Shown one piece after another: positions 17,472-27,429 of a stretch of DNA of 59,621 nt. A program made the position numbers and the translations under genes. The notes under the pieces were generated by a model. That model saw nothing but the letters and a program-made list of their open reading frames with translations. It was not told where the DNA came from and made no database searches. The DNA is taken from positions 1 to 59,621 of the forward strand of contig JAHDIS010000019.1 of NCBI GenBank assembly GCA_020630695.1, written 5' to 3'. The DNA comes from Paracoccaceae bacterium (GTDB lineage: Bacteria > Pseudomonadota > Alphaproteobacteria > Rhodobacterales > Rhodobacteraceae). Every line of letters starts with the position of its first letter. Position 1 is the first letter of the stretch.

Positions 17472-18842
17472 TCAGGTGATCGCGTCGAGGATGCGGGCCC
17501 AACTGCGGATCCCTTTGTGAAAGCTTTCGAGATCGTATTTTTCATTGGGCGAATGAATCTGGTCGTCATCCTTGCCCCAGCCGACCAGCATCGAATCCAT
17601 GCCAAGGATCGACTTGAAGTACCCGGCAACGGGGATTGACCCACCGCATCCGGTAAACGCTGCTTCATGTCCCCATTCCGCTCCCAAGGCGCCGCGTGCC
17701 TGTTCAAAGGCCGGGTGAGTTGTTTCCATCTGGCTGGCGGGTGATGCTCCGTGCGGCGCAAAGTCGACGTCCACGTCTGGCGGCAGTTGGTCTTTTACCC
17801 ACGCACGAAAACTGTCGCGGATGGCGTGTGGATCTTGTTGGCCGACAAGACGGAAACTCACCTTGGCGCTGGCTTTGGAGGGCAGAACAGTTTTGAAACC
17901 GTCGCCTGTATAGCCGCCGATGATGCCATTGATTTCAGCCGTGGGGCGCGACCAGATCATTTCCAAAGGGGTTCGCCCGGTTTCGCCAGCAGGCTCGGAC
18001 AGGCTCACATCCCCCAAAAAGGCAGAGTGATCGAAATTTAGCGCGTCCCATTGGTCTTTGATCGCTGCGGGCAGTTCCGGCACACCGTCGTAAAAGCCGG
18101 GAACCTGCACATGCCCATTGTCATCATGCAGGTTGCCAAGAACGCGGGTCAGAACACGAATTGGGTTTTGCGCAGCGCCGCCGAACATTCCAGAATGCAG
18201 GTCTTTGTCCGGGCCCGTCAGGGTGATCTCTTCGCCAAGCAGGCCACGCAACTGGGTCATGATCGATGGAACGCGGGATTCGAACAGGCCGGTATCGCAA
18301 ATCAAGGCGATGTCCGCTTTCAACTCGTCAGCGTTTTCCTTCAGAAAGGGAATCAGGGATGGCGATCCGCTTTCTTCTTCGCCTTCGAAGAAGAAGGTGA
18401 TCCGACAGGGCAGGGTGCCATGCTCGGCTTTCCATGCGCGACAGGCTTCGACAAAGGTCATCAGCTGGCCTTTGTCGTCCGACGATCCGCGACCTCGGAT
18501 GACTTTGCCTTTGGCGGTTTCTTCGATGGCAGGATCAAAAGGGTCGCGATTCCACAACTCCAGCGGATCAACGGGCTGCACATCGTAGTGCCCATAAAAT
18601 AATACGTGTGGGCCGTCTCCGTCGACATGTCCGACGACCATTGGATGGCCGGGCGTGGGGCGTTTTTCAGCGTTCACCCCGAGGCTGGCCAGATCTTCCA
18701 CGAGCCAGTCTGCGGCTTTGTCGCACTCTGATTTGAAGGCAGGATCCGTGGAAATCGACGGAATCCTCAGCAAGGCCATCAAGCGGTCCAACGCCGCGGG
18801 CAGATCGTCGTCGATGCGGGAAAGAACGGGATCAAGCGGCAT
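17472..18842 (-). CDS. M20-family metallo-dipeptidase
   Basis: This 456-residue cytosolic zinc peptidase of the M20 (ArgE/DapE/dipeptidase) group probably cleaves dipeptides. The zinc and catalytic motifs are in order: YGHYDVQPVDP (His, Asp), GRGSSDDKGQ (Asp), EGEEESGSP (general-base Glu and ligand Glu), a later CDTG, and GCGGSIPV near the C-terminus. A dimerisation domain occupies the middle. AAAGGAG lies seven bases before the ATG. The gene stands alone and is divergent from hemA. Confidence 0.9.
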   Translation of the reverse strand: MPLDPVLSRIDDDLPAALDRLMALLRIPSISTDPAFKSECDKAADWLVEDLASLGVNAEKRPTPGHPMVVGHVDGDGPHVLFYGHYDVQPVDPLELWNRDPFDPAIEETAKGKVIRGRGSSDDKGQLMTFVEACRAWKAEHGTLPCRITFFFEGEEESGSPSLIPFLKENADELKADIALICDTGLFESRVPSIMTQLRGLLGEEITLTGPDKDLHSGMFGGAAQNPIRVLTRVLGNLHDDNGHVQVPGFYDGVPELPAAIKDQWDALNFDHSAFLGDVSLSEPAGETGRTPLEMIWSRPTAEINGIIGGYTGDGFKTVLPSKASAKVSFRLVGQQDPHAIRDSFRAWVKDQLPPDVDVDFAPHGASPASQMETTHPAFEQARGALGAEWGHEAAFTGCGGSIPVAGYFKSILGMDSMLVGWGKDDDQIHSPNEKYDLESFHKGIRSWARILDAIT

Positions 18843-19155
18843 GGAGCACTCCTTTGGTGTGGGATTGTCTTCGCGCTGACCGTATCAAAGGCCCCGGCAG
18901 TGTCCAGAGCAGGCGGAGCCGGTCAGCCACAGGAAACATGTTTCCGATATGCGTCAATTTTTCAGACCCGGGACGGTTGTCTGTCGATTTGCTTGACCCA
19001 GATCAAGGCTGCGACGGTTGGTCCGTCGATAAACAGTTGTCACAAGTTGTCGCGAACGATAGTTATTCACAAACTTGAATGCGGCTGTATGCTGGATTTA
19101 CGGCACGATGGGGGGCCGCCCGGTACGGGGTGGGCCGAAGAAAAGGAGAGACACG
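18843..19155. other. 313-base divergent intergenic region between the M20 peptidase gene and hemA
   Basis: This region holds the promoters of both genes. The clear signals are an FNR-type box (18993-19006), a GATAAA -10-like sequence (19028-19033) and a direct repeat GTTGTC-N4-GTTGTC. The hemA Shine-Dalgarno AGGAGAG is at 19144-19150. The short frames in it lack coding support. Confidence 0.6.
18993..19006 (+). promoter_or_regulatory. FnrL/FNR box upstream of hemA
   Basis: TTGAC-CCAG-ATCAA matches the FNR consensus TTGAT-N4-ATCAA at nine of ten positions. A GATAAA element (19028-19033) sits where a -10 would fall if the box were centred at -41.5, giving a start near 19041. FnrL control of hemA by oxygen is established in Rhodobacter. 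Confidence 0.75.
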
Positions 19156-20385
19156 GTGGACTACACCGCGAAGCTCGATGACGCCTTGGCGCGTTTGCAC
19201 GAAGAGGGCCGGTACCGGACCTTTATCGATATTGAACGTAAGAACGGCCAGTTTCCCCACGCGACGTGGCGCAAAACCGATGGCAGCGAACAGCCCATCA
19301 CTGTTTGGTGTGGCAACGACTATCTCGGCATGGGCCAAAACCCGGTCGTGCTGGACGCGATGCATGAGGCGATCAAAGCCACCGGCGCAGGATCGGGGGG
19401 CACACGGAATATTTCGGGCACCACGGTCTATCACAAGCGGTTGGAAGCAGAACTTGCTGACCTGCACGGGAAAGAATCAGCACTGCTGTTCACCTCGGCT
19501 TACATTGCCAATGACGCAACCCTGTCGACTTTGCCGCGGCTTTTCCCCGGCCTGATCATCTATTCGGATGAGCTGAACCACGCCTCAATGATCGAAGGTG
19601 TGCGCCGCAATGGTGGTGCCAAGCGAATCTTCAAGCACAACGACGTTGACGATCTGCGTGCCAAGCTCGAAGCGGACGATCCGGCGGCGCCAAAGCTGAT
19701 TGCCTTCGAATCCATCTATTCGATGGACGGCGATTTCGGTCCGATCGAAGCCATCTGTGATCTTGCGGATGAATTTGGCGCACTGACATACATCGACGAA
19801 GTCCACGCTGTGGGCATGTACGGGCCACGTGGGGCCGGTGTCTGCGAACGGGATCGTCTGATGCACCGCATCGACATCATCAACGGTACATTGGCCAAGG
19901 CCTATGGCGTGATGGGTGGTTATATCGCATCGAGCGACAAAATGTGTGATGCCATAAGGTCTTATGCGCCGGGCTTTATCTTTACGACATCCATTCCGCC
20001 GGCGGTTGCCGCTGGTGCCGCGGCCTCGGTCGCCTTTCTGAAAACCACTGAAGGTCAGAAGCTGCGTGAGCAGCATCAGACACAGGCCAGCATCCTGAAA
20101 CTGCGGCTGAAGGGCATGGGCCTGCCAATCATTGACCATGGGAGCCATATCGTTCCGGTCATCGTGGGCGATCCTGTACACACCAAGAAGCTGTCTGACA
20201 TGCTTCTGGACGGGTACGGAATCTACGTTCAGCCGATCAATTTCCCGACCGTTCCGCGCGGCACCGAAAGACTGCGTTTCACGCCGTCCCCGGTGCATGG
20301 CCCGAACGAGATGGACAAGCTGGTCCGCGCGATGGATGAACTTTGGAGCCATTGTGCGCTGAATCGTGCCGAATTAACGGGTTAG
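19156..20385 (+). CDS. hemA: 5-aminolevulinate synthase
   Basis: This PLP enzyme condenses glycine and succinyl-CoA to 5-aminolevulinate, the first step of haem synthesis by the C4 route of Alphaproteobacteria. I chose the GTG at 19156 because AGGAGAG precedes it by five bases and it gives 409 residues, the usual length. The PLP-binding Lys is K248 in [13 protein letters not shown], and [12 protein letters not shown] and SIYSMDGD are family blocks. An FNR-type box about 150 bases upstream suggests oxygen control. It stands alone, with the rodZ-like gene following. Confidence 0.97.
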   Translation: MDYTAKLDDALARLHEEGRYRTFIDIERKNGQFPHATWRKTDGSEQPITVWCGNDYLGMGQNPVVLDAMHEAIKATGAGSGGTRNISGTTVYHKRLEAELADLHGKESALLFTSAYIANDATLSTLPRLFPGLIIYSDELNHASMIEGVRRNGGAKRIFKHNDVDDLRAKLEADDPAAPKLIAFESIYSMDGDFGPIEAICDLADEFGALTYIDEVHAVGMYGPRGAGVCERDRLMHRIDIINGTLAKAYGVMGGYIASSDKMCDAIRSYAPGFIFTTSIPPAVAAGAAASVAFLKTTEGQKLREQHQTQASILKLRLKGMGLPIIDHGSHIVPVIVGDPVHTKKLSDMLLDGYGIYVQPINFPTVPRGTERLRFTPSPVHGPNEMDKLVRAMDELWSHCALNRAELTG

Positions 20386-20511
20386 GCGGTGGATAACCTG
20401 TAATTCCCCTTGAGATATGCTATTCTAGGCGCAATGAACGGGCAGGCCGAGTCGGTACGCCCGTCGCGGTAAATGCAGGCGCAGGAAGAATGGTATGGTA
20501 GGGCAGGCCAC

Positions 20512-22314
20512 ATGATTGGGCGCAAATCCCGCAATACGCCAGAGCTAGAAGACGTCGTAAGCCCGCAGGGTTTTGACGACTTTACGCTGCGCCTTGGCGA
20601 TATGATGCGCGGTGAGCGGGCCACATTGGGCAAATCCTTGCTGGACGTGCAGCGAGAGTTGCGCATCAAGGCCAGCTACATCGCTGCCATTGAAAACTGC
20701 GACCCTTCTGCCTTCGATACCCCGGGCTTTATTGCTGGATACGTGCGTTCCTATGCGCGGTATCTGGGCATGGACCCGGATGAAACCTTTGCGGTCTTCT
20801 GCGCCGAAAGCGGCTTTTCCGTCGCGCATGGCATGTCTGACAAGGCCTCGACGATTCGAAAGTCGGATGACGAAGCTTCGGGCCCGCGTGCCCGTGACCC
20901 TCTGGCCGAACCGAATATGCCATTCGCACCAGCGGCCGAAAGCGTGCTGTCGCGGATTGAACCGGGCGCTGTCGGCTCGACGCTTGTGCTGCTCGCTCTG
21001 ATTGGTGGCATTGGCTATGGCGGCTGGGCTGTTCTGCAAGAAGTGCAGCGCGTGCAAGTCACCCCGATCGAACAGACGCCCATTGTGCTCAGCGAACTTG
21101 ACCCGCTGGACGGTGCCGTGCGCCCTGTGCAGTCGCCGGACGGCCCGGCTGAGCAAGAAGAAGTGGCTGGCCTGTTCACGCCACCTGCAAAAGACGGGTT
21201 TGACCGGCTGTACCGCCCGCAGGCATTGGACGTTCCTGTGCTCGTGGCGCGTGATGCCCCGATTTCCACACTCGATCCTTCCAATGTTGGACTGTTTGCG
21301 CAGTCCGATCGCCGGGATTTGCCACAGGTGCAAGACAGCTCGCTTGCGGCTGCTGCGCTTGAGCAGGGTCTGACCACAACAGCGCTGGCGGCGGCTGAGC
21401 AAGCCCCGGTTTTGCAAGGCGATGGTGTGACAGTCGTTGCCGTACGCCCAGCTTGGGTGCGTGTGCGTGACGAAGCGGGCACGACGCTGTTTACCGGCAT
21501 TATGAATGCAGGCGACACCTACGCGGTCCCCGCGAACGCGACGGTCCCTCGGATCGAAGTGGGCGAGTCTGGCGCGGTGTATTACGCGGTCAACGGCGTG
21601 ACGCTTGGCCCATCTGGGCCAAACGGCCAATTCTCTGAGGTTGATCTGGTTCCCGATGTCCTGGTCGAACGCTACGATGTCGCGGCGATTGACGCGGACA
21701 GTGATCTGAGCCGTGTGCTGGCATCGCTGGATTTGCGCCCCGAACAGCCGGTCGTTGCCGAAGTGCAGGCTCCGGTTATCGCGCAGATTGCTGGTCCGGA
21801 CGTGACACGCCCACCTGAAGTTCCAGCGCGCCCCAATGCGCCTGAACGTGTGGCTCCGATTTTGGCCGAAGCACCGGCTGCACCGCAAGCGCCAGTGGCA
21901 CCTGTATTGAACCGTACACAACTGGCCGATACGGCCGTACCAGCCAGCCCGCAGGTGCTGCGCAATCCATTGCCCGGAATTACTGTCGTTGCGACAGCGG
22001 AAACATGGGTTGAGGTCACGTCACCATCGGGCAAAAAGCTGTTCGCCCAGACGCTGCGCCCGGGTGATACGTACCGCGTGCCACAGACAGAACAACCGCC
22101 CACGATCTTTTCCGGCAATGCTGGCGGTGTTTTCTTTGCCGTGAATGGCCAGACTTACGGCCCCTATGGCAAAAGCGGGCAATTTGGCCGCAATCTTGCG
22201 CTGTCTGCCGAGGGCATTACGCAAAAGCTGGCCGTTGCGGATCTGAACCAGCAGCCTGCTTTGGCCAAGGTCGTCGCCGAGCTTAATGCCGGACAGGCTC
22301 TTCCTCAGGAATAA
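20512..22314 (+). CDS. RodZ-like protein with N-terminal HTH and two tandem DUF4115 domains
   Basis: This predicted inner-membrane cell-shape protein has a cytoplasmic helix-turn-helix of the HTH_25 type (LGDMMRGERATLGKSLLDVQ through GYVRSYARYLGM, about residues 27-95). A membrane helix follows near 148-170. The long periplasmic part carries two related DUF4115 (RodZ C-terminal) modules, each with W.V, GDTY.VP and VNG..YGP elements, near 305-390 and 485-570. A Pro/Ala-rich linker separates them. I chose the ATG at 20512 (MIGRKS); another in-frame ATG lies at 20473 and neither has a strong ribosome-binding site. RodZ followed by ispG is a common order. The duplicated module is the odd feature. 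Confidence 0.85.
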   Translation: MIGRKSRNTPELEDVVSPQGFDDFTLRLGDMMRGERATLGKSLLDVQRELRIKASYIAAIENCDPSAFDTPGFIAGYVRSYARYLGMDPDETFAVFCAESGFSVAHGMSDKASTIRKSDDEASGPRARDPLAEPNMPFAPAAESVLSRIEPGAVGSTLVLLALIGGIGYGGWAVLQEVQRVQVTPIEQTPIVLSELDPLDGAVRPVQSPDGPAEQEEVAGLFTPPAKDGFDRLYRPQALDVPVLVARDAPISTLDPSNVGLFAQSDRRDLPQVQDSSLAAAALEQGLTTTALAAAEQAPVLQGDGVTVVAVRPAWVRVRDEAGTTLFTGIMNAGDTYAVPANATVPRIEVGESGAVYYAVNGVTLGPSGPNGQFSEVDLVPDVLVERYDVAAIDADSDLSRVLASLDLRPEQPVVAEVQAPVIAQIAGPDVTRPPEVPARPNAPERVAPILAEAPAAPQAPVAPVLNRTQLADTAVPASPQVLRNPLPGITVVATAETWVEVTSPSGKKLFAQTLRPGDTYRVPQTEQPPTIFSGNAGGVFFAVNGQTYGPYGKSGQFGRNLALSAEGITQKLAVADLNQQPALAKVVAELNAGQALPQE

Positions 22315-22398
22315 TGGGGCCTAAGGGCCTTTTGGTGTGGTTATCACTGGACCTCGGTCTCCGTGTGCCTGTAGTGTAAACTTGAGTTGACATATTTT

Positions 22399-22425
22399 CC
22401 GGGTCAGCGCGGTACGCTTGGCCCG
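22399..22425 (+). promoter_or_regulatory. Hairpin in the ispG leader
   Basis: CCGGG pairs with CCCGG and AGCG pairs with CGCT around a CGGTA loop, just after TTGACATATTTT and 26 bases before ispG. It could be a leader structure. There is no T run, so it is not a terminator. Confidence 0.25.
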
Positions 22426-22451
22426 GTGTCAGAACGGTCAGGAAACGCGAT

Positions 22452-23585
22452 ATGTCTCACAATCACATCCGCCCGTGGCGAAACATCTATCGCCGCAAAT
22501 CCCGTCAGATCATGGTGGGTTCGGTGCCTGTCGGTGGTGATGCGCCGATCACGGTCCAGACCATGACCAATACGGTAACCACGGATATTCCGGGCACGAT
22601 TGCGCAGGTTCAGGCCGCGGCAGAGGCGGGTGCAGACATCGTGCGCGTATCGGTGCCCGATCAGGACAGTTCCCGCGCCCTCAAGGAGATCGTCAAGGAG
22701 AGCCCGGTTCCGATCGTTGCCGATATCCATTTTCACTACAAACGTGGGATCGAAGCGGCAGAGGCGGGCGCTGCCTGTCTTCGCATCAACCCGGGCAACA
22801 TCGGTTCAGAAGATCGCGTCAAGGAAGTGATCCGTGCCGCGCGGGATCACGGGTGTTCCATTCGGATTGGCGTGAACGCCGGTTCCTTGGAAAAACACCT
22901 GCTCGAAAAATATGCCGAGCCTTGTCCCGAAGCGATGGTTGAATCCGGTTTGGATCACATCAAGATATTGCAGGACAACGATTTTCACGAATTCAAGATC
23001 AGCTGTAAGGCATCCGACGTCTTTTTGTCGGCGGCGGCCTATCAGGCCCTTGCCGATGTGACCGATGCGCCAATCCATCTGGGGATCACCGAAGCGGGTG
23101 GTTTGACTTCGGGCACGATCAAATCAGCGATTGGTCTGGGCAACCTGCTTTGGATGGGGATTGGGGATACCATTCGTGTCAGCCTTTCGGCGGATCCTGT
23201 CGAAGAAGTAAAGGTCGGGTACGAAATCCTGAAATCGCTTGGCCTGCGCCATCGTGGGGTGAACATTATTTCCTGCCCCAGCTGCGCCCGTCAGGGATTT
23301 GACGTGATCAAGACGGTTGAACGGCTGGAAAAGCGGCTTGAACATATCAAGACACCCATGAGCCTGTCGATTATCGGCTGTGTCGTGAATGGACCGGGCG
23401 AAGCCTTGATGACCGATGTCGGATTTACCGGCGGCGGCAACGGGGCAGGGATGGTCTATCTGGCAGGCAAGCAAAGCCACAAGATGTCCAACGATCAGAT
23501 GGTCGAACACATCGTTGAGCAGGTTGAAAAGAAAGCTGCGGAACTCGAAGAGCAAAACAGTGCCGAGACCCAAGCCGCTGAATAG
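22452..23585 (+). CDS. ispG: 4-hydroxy-3-methylbut-2-en-1-yl diphosphate synthase
   Basis: This 4Fe-4S enzyme of the MEP isoprenoid pathway converts MEcPP to HMBPP. The 377-residue chain has an N-terminal TIM barrel ([22 protein letters not shown]) and a C-terminal cluster domain with ligands C275 and C278 (ISCPSCARQ), C310 ([11 protein letters not shown]) and probably E317. The length is normal for the two-domain bacterial form. The start is the ATG at 22452. It ends at a strong terminator shared with the convergent DsbA-like gene. Confidence 0.97.
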   Translation: MSHNHIRPWRNIYRRKSRQIMVGSVPVGGDAPITVQTMTNTVTTDIPGTIAQVQAAAEAGADIVRVSVPDQDSSRALKEIVKESPVPIVADIHFHYKRGIEAAEAGAACLRINPGNIGSEDRVKEVIRAARDHGCSIRIGVNAGSLEKHLLEKYAEPCPEAMVESGLDHIKILQDNDFHEFKISCKASDVFLSAAAYQALADVTDAPIHLGITEAGGLTSGTIKSAIGLGNLLWMGIGDTIRVSLSADPVEEVKVGYEILKSLGLRHRGVNIISCPSCARQGFDVIKTVERLEKRLEHIKTPMSLSIIGCVVNGPGEALMTDVGFTGGGNGAGMVYLAGKQSHKMSNDQMVEHIVEQVEKKAAELEEQNSAETQAAE

Positions 23586-23619
23586 CCTCTTGGCTGCGGG
23601 TCATCGCCTCTGAACGAGA

Positions 23620-23654
23620 AAGCCCCGCAGATTGCTCTGCGGGGCTTCTTTTTT
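23620..23654 (+). terminator. Intrinsic terminator after ispG
   Basis: A perfect 12-bp stem, AAGCCCCGCAGA paired with TCTGCGGGGCTT, has a TTGC loop and is followed by CTTTTTT. A weaker T-rich stretch on the other side (TTTCTCG on the minus strand) may let it also stop the convergent DsbA-like gene. Confidence 0.92.
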
Positions 23655-23672
23655 GATAGCATGATCCAGTCG

Positions 23673-24764
23673 TTACGGGCGTGCGCGCTCTTCTGCAACG
23701 ATTTGGGTCATGGCGTCGATCGGCGCGTAGCCTCGCAACATGGTGCCACCAAAGACAAAGCTGGGCGTGCCGCTGATCTGCATCGCTTGTGCCAGTGCAC
23801 GAGTTTCAGCGATCCGGCGGGCGACCTCTTCGCTCTCCATTTCTTCAAAGATGGCATCCACATCGAGCCCCAATGACGATGCCAAACGGCTGAGCGCCGG
23901 TTCGGTCGGGTTCCCGTCCAGCGCCACCAGACCGTCATGCATTGCCTTGTAGGCATCGGGGCCTTCGGTGATCAGCGTTGCGATGGCAAAACGCGACGAA
24001 ATCAAAGAGGCTTCGCCGAGGATCGGGAATTCCTTAACGATCAGTCGAATATCGCCATCAGCTTCGATGAGCGATTCAACTTCGGGCGCTGCGCGGCGGC
24101 AGTAGCCACAGCGATAGTCCAGAAATTCGACGATGGTGAATGATCCGTCGGGATTGCCGCCCACATAGGAAAAACCGTCATCCAGAAGCGCATCCAGATT
24201 TGCTGTGACCAGATCGCGGTCAGCTTCTGCCTGCGCTTGGTTCTGGCGCTGCTCCAGAACCGCAACAGCGTCCATGATGACCTGCGGGTCGCGCATCAGG
24301 TAGTCGCGCACCAAAGCATCGAATGCGGCGCTTTGTTCTTCGGTCATATTGTCGAGATCCAGCGCCGCGAGCGGGGCCGCCGCATCATCTGCATCCACCT
24401 CAACCGCGGCGTCGTCAGCAACTTCGGCCACAGTTTCCTCGGCAGCGTCATCCACTGCGTCTTCGGCGACTTCAGCAACCTCATCGGCGGTTTCGTCAAC
24501 GGCCTCGACCACCGCTTCGCCAGCGCCTTCCACGGCGTCAGCAGCAACTTCGACCGCGTCTTCGGCCTTCTCGACGACAGTTTCGGCAGCGTCGGCGACG
24601 GCATCACTGACATCTTCAGCGACTTCTTCGACCTTGGTCGCGACGGCTTCGGCAGCTTCTGTTGCCGTTTCCTTTGGATCGCCGGTCAGCGCGCTGACAG
24701 CGGCCACGACGGCCAGAATGCCCGTGCCACCACCCACGATGAGTGGAAGTTTTGAATCGTCCAT
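23673..24764 (-). CDS. Membrane-anchored DsbA-family thiol oxidoreductase with long acidic Ala-rich stalk
   Basis: This thioredoxin-fold protein probably works in periplasmic disulfide chemistry. I chose the ATG at 24764 (MDDSKL): GGGAG lies six bases upstream. A single membrane helix (about residues 6-25) is followed by roughly 100 residues almost entirely of Ala, Val, Glu, Asp and Thr in an 11-residue-like helical pattern. The DsbA domain follows with active site C219-G-Y-C222 and the cis-Pro loop SGTPSF. The stalk resembles LEA or apolipophorin repeats and would hold the catalytic domain away from the membrane. It lies 22 bases after the M48 protease gene, so the two are probably an operon for envelope protein quality. 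Confidence 0.87.
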   Translation of the reverse strand: MDDSKLPLIVGGGTGILAVVAAVSALTGDPKETATEAAEAVATKVEEVAEDVSDAVADAAETVVEKAEDAVEVAADAVEGAGEAVVEAVDETADEVAEVAEDAVDDAAEETVAEVADDAAVEVDADDAAAPLAALDLDNMTEEQSAAFDALVRDYLMRDPQVIMDAVAVLEQRQNQAQAEADRDLVTANLDALLDDGFSYVGGNPDGSFTIVEFLDYRCGYCRRAAPEVESLIEADGDIRLIVKEFPILGEASLISSRFAIATLITEGPDAYKAMHDGLVALDGNPTEPALSRLASSLGLDVDAIFEEMESEEVARRIAETRALAQAMQISGTPSFVFGGTMLRGYAPIDAMTQIVAEERARP

Positions 24765-24786
24765 GTATTGCTCCCAGGTAAATCTC

Positions 24787-26118
24787 TTAACGTCGTAAGG
24801 CTCTTTCAGCAGCACTTAGCACATCTTGTGCCCGCTGCCACGGGCCCGATCCACGCGGCAATTGGCCCATGGCCCGTTCCGCGTGCAGTTTGGCGTCTTT
24901 CATTCGGCCTTGCAGTGCGTATCGTTCGGCTGTGACGGTGGATGCCATTCCCGGCTGGCCTTGTTTGGCATAGGCCACAGCCAAATCCCGCAACAACCGA
25001 CCGTTGGAAAAATCACGGCCACGGGCCGCCTCAAGCGACCGCAAAGCACCGCGAACGTCTCCGGCTGCCAGTTGCGCACGGCCAAGCCCGGCAAGGATCA
25101 ATGGTTCACGCGGGGCGCCCTTGGCCGCTGCGCGAAAAGTTTGCACGGCAGCGTTGAAGTTGCGCGACTCCAAAAGGATCTGTCCTTTGAGATCCAGCAG
25201 AAATGGATCGGACTTGCGCACCGCGATTGCCTGATCAATCGCCTTGAGAGCGCGTTTGGTGTTGGACTGCCGATGATAGGCCGCCGCCTGTCGCATCAGG
25301 TTGATATCCTGCGAAATGCTGTCTTTGGCGCGGCGCAGGGTCCAGCCCGGTGCCCGTTTGAAGGCAGTCAGCTTGCCTTTGGCGCGTTCGAACCAGTACT
25401 GCGACGTCGTGTTCGGGCCGGCGCCTTTGTGTCCTTCCACCAAACCGCGCAAGGCGCGCAGACGGTCACGGGACAGGGGGTGCGTGCGCATATAGGGGTC
25501 TTGCCGGGCGGTGGAGAGCGCCTCTTGGCCACGGAAAATTTCCTGCACCTCCAATGCGCCGCGCGGGTCGATCCCGGCGCGCATCATGAACCGCACAGAC
25601 GAGATATCTGCCGCGCTCTCTTCGGCGCGTGTGTGGGTAAAGAACAGCCGCATGGCTGATCCTTGTGTGCCCGCTGCCACGGCGGCTGCGGCTTGACCAT
25701 TCCCAGATGCCGCACCGGTCACCGCCGCAAGAAGCAGGCCCAGACCGGCCGCCGTGCGGGCCGAGCGCATGTTGCCAAGGCGGCGGGCCAGATGGCCGTT
25801 CGAGATATGAGCCGCTTCATGCGCGATAACAGCCTGAAGCTGTTCTGCGGTCGTCAGCTTCATCATCAGGCCGGAATGGATAAAGATATGCTGCGTATCG
25901 ACAACGAAGGCATTCAAGGCGCTGTCGTCAATCAACAGAATGCGAACTGAGTTGGGGTTCAGACCGGCCGCGGACAGCACAGGTTTGGCCAGCTGGCGCA
26001 GCGAAAACTCGATGTCCGCGTCGCGCAACAAAGTCGCGGCACGGGCAGGGGACGCGGCCAGAAGGCTTAGCAGCAGGACCACGCTCAGGCATTTTGCAAT
26101 CAGTCTTGGAAGGATCAT
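24787..26118 (-). CDS. M48-family metalloprotease with TPR repeats, BepA-like
   Basis: This is a predicted periplasmic zinc protease for outer-membrane protein quality control. The start at 26118 (MILPRL) is preceded by GTGAGG and gives a standard signal peptide ending SPARA near residue 27. HEAAH at residues 100-104 supplies the zinc ligands and the catalytic Glu; the third ligand is the Glu of the RAEESAAD region. The C-terminal 200 residues are helical TPR-like repeats, as in BepA/YfgC. The DsbA-like gene follows. It is divergent from the aminotransferase gene. Confidence 0.9.
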   Translation of the reverse strand: MILPRLIAKCLSVVLLLSLLAASPARAATLLRDADIEFSLRQLAKPVLSAAGLNPNSVRILLIDDSALNAFVVDTQHIFIHSGLMMKLTTAEQLQAVIAHEAAHISNGHLARRLGNMRSARTAAGLGLLLAAVTGAASGNGQAAAAVAAGTQGSAMRLFFTHTRAEESAADISSVRFMMRAGIDPRGALEVQEIFRGQEALSTARQDPYMRTHPLSRDRLRALRGLVEGHKGAGPNTTSQYWFERAKGKLTAFKRAPGWTLRRAKDSISQDINLMRQAAAYHRQSNTKRALKAIDQAIAVRKSDPFLLDLKGQILLESRNFNAAVQTFRAAAKGAPREPLILAGLGRAQLAAGDVRGALRSLEAARGRDFSNGRLLRDLAVAYAKQGQPGMASTVTAERYALQGRMKDAKLHAERAMGQLPRGSGPWQRAQDVLSAAERALRR

Positions 26119-26202
26119 TGACGCCTCACCGTTTCTAGCCGTAGGCACAGGGACACAGGCCATGAAGGCCAAGATGGTGCGAGCAGAGTAGAGAGGCAAG
26201 TC

Positions 26203-27354
26203 ATGCGGAATTCAACCCGGGGTGCGGTTGATCCCTTTATTGTGATGGATGTGATGGAAGCGGCGCGGCAGGCCGAGCAGGCGGGCCGTCATATCATTCA
26301 CATGGAAGTGGGCCAGCCCGGCACACCTGCGCCGGCGGCTGCCCGAGACGCCTTGGCCAAGGCCATGCAGGACGAGTCGCTCGGCTATACAGTTGCTCTT
26401 GGACTTCCGGCGCTGCGTTCGCGGATCGCCCAGCTATATGGGGAATGGTACAATGTTGATCTGGATCCGGGCCGCGTTGTGGTCACTCCGGGATCCAGCG
26501 GCGGTTTCATTCTCGCCTTCTCGGCGCTGTTTGACGCTGGGGATCGTGTCGCCTTGGGCGCACCGGGATACCCGTCCTATCGACAGATCCTGAAGGCGAT
26601 GAACCTGGTTCCGGTCGAGGTGCAATCTTCGGCGGAAAACCGCCTTCAACCTACTCCCGCAGACCTCGAAGCAGTGGATTATCAGGGCCTGATGGTCGCC
26701 AGCCCTGCGAATCCCACCGGTACGATGCTGGGGCGGCCTGAATTGTCAGCACTGATATCGGCAGCGCAGGCCAGAGGCGCGGCCTTCTTGTCTGACGAAA
26801 TCTATCACGGCATCGAATATGAAGCCAAAGCGGTCAGCGCGCTGGAAATCAGTGATGATGTCTGTGTCATCAATTCTTTTTCCAAATACTTCTCCATGAC
26901 CGGATGGCGGGCCGGTTGGCTGGTTTTGCCAGAAGACAACATCCGACAGGTCGAACGTTTGGCGCAGAACATGTTCATCTGCGCGCCGCATGCTTCGCAG
27001 TTGGCGGCGCTGGCGGCCATGGATGCTGGTGATGAACTCGAACAGAACATGGCCGTTTACCGCAAGAACCGCGCGCTCATGCTCGAAGGTTTGCCTCAGG
27101 CTGGGTTTGATCGTATCGCACCGCCGGATGGTGCGTTTTACGTCTATGCCGATATCAGCCATCTGACCGATGACAGCCGGGCCTTTGCCCGCGCCATTCT
27201 GGACGAGGCAGGGGTCGCGGTAACCCCCGGTCTGGATTTCGATCCGGTCCGTGGCGGCGGGACCTTGCGGTTTTCCTATGCTCGCTCAACAGCCGATATC
27301 GAAGAAGGGTTGGAACGTTTGCGCGGATTTATGCAGGCCCGGGGTCATATCTGA
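26203..27354 (+). CDS. PLP-dependent class I/II aminotransferase
   Basis: This 383-residue fold-type I aminotransferase has the PLP Lys in NSFSKYFSMTGWRAGW, NPTG in the ASPANPTGTML segment, and a C-terminal Arg region (LRFSYARS) for the substrate carboxylate. It resembles aspartate/aromatic-type enzymes of subgroup I. The amino-group donor and acceptor cannot be set from sequence. GAGG lies upstream of the ATG. The amidase gene follows after 75 bases on the same strand. Confidence 0.88.
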   Translation: MRNSTRGAVDPFIVMDVMEAARQAEQAGRHIIHMEVGQPGTPAPAAARDALAKAMQDESLGYTVALGLPALRSRIAQLYGEWYNVDLDPGRVVVTPGSSGGFILAFSALFDAGDRVALGAPGYPSYRQILKAMNLVPVEVQSSAENRLQPTPADLEAVDYQGLMVASPANPTGTMLGRPELSALISAAQARGAAFLSDEIYHGIEYEAKAVSALEISDDVCVINSFSKYFSMTGWRAGWLVLPEDNIRQVERLAQNMFICAPHASQLAALAAMDAGDELEQNMAVYRKNRALMLEGLPQAGFDRIAPPDGAFYVYADISHLTDDSRAFARAILDEAGVAVTPGLDFDPVRGGGTLRFSYARSTADIEEGLERLRGFMQARGHI

Positions 27355-27429
27355 CCTGATTGGATTGTTTGGGATGCGTGCCTTGTGCGGCTCTGTTATC
27401 CTGCCCGAAACCACCCCGGGAAGAGGCGG

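Noticed and set aside
20545-21921. 458-codon antisense frame over the rodZ-like gene
   Set aside because: It is a composition-driven mirror of a GC-rich gene with clear domains on the plus strand.
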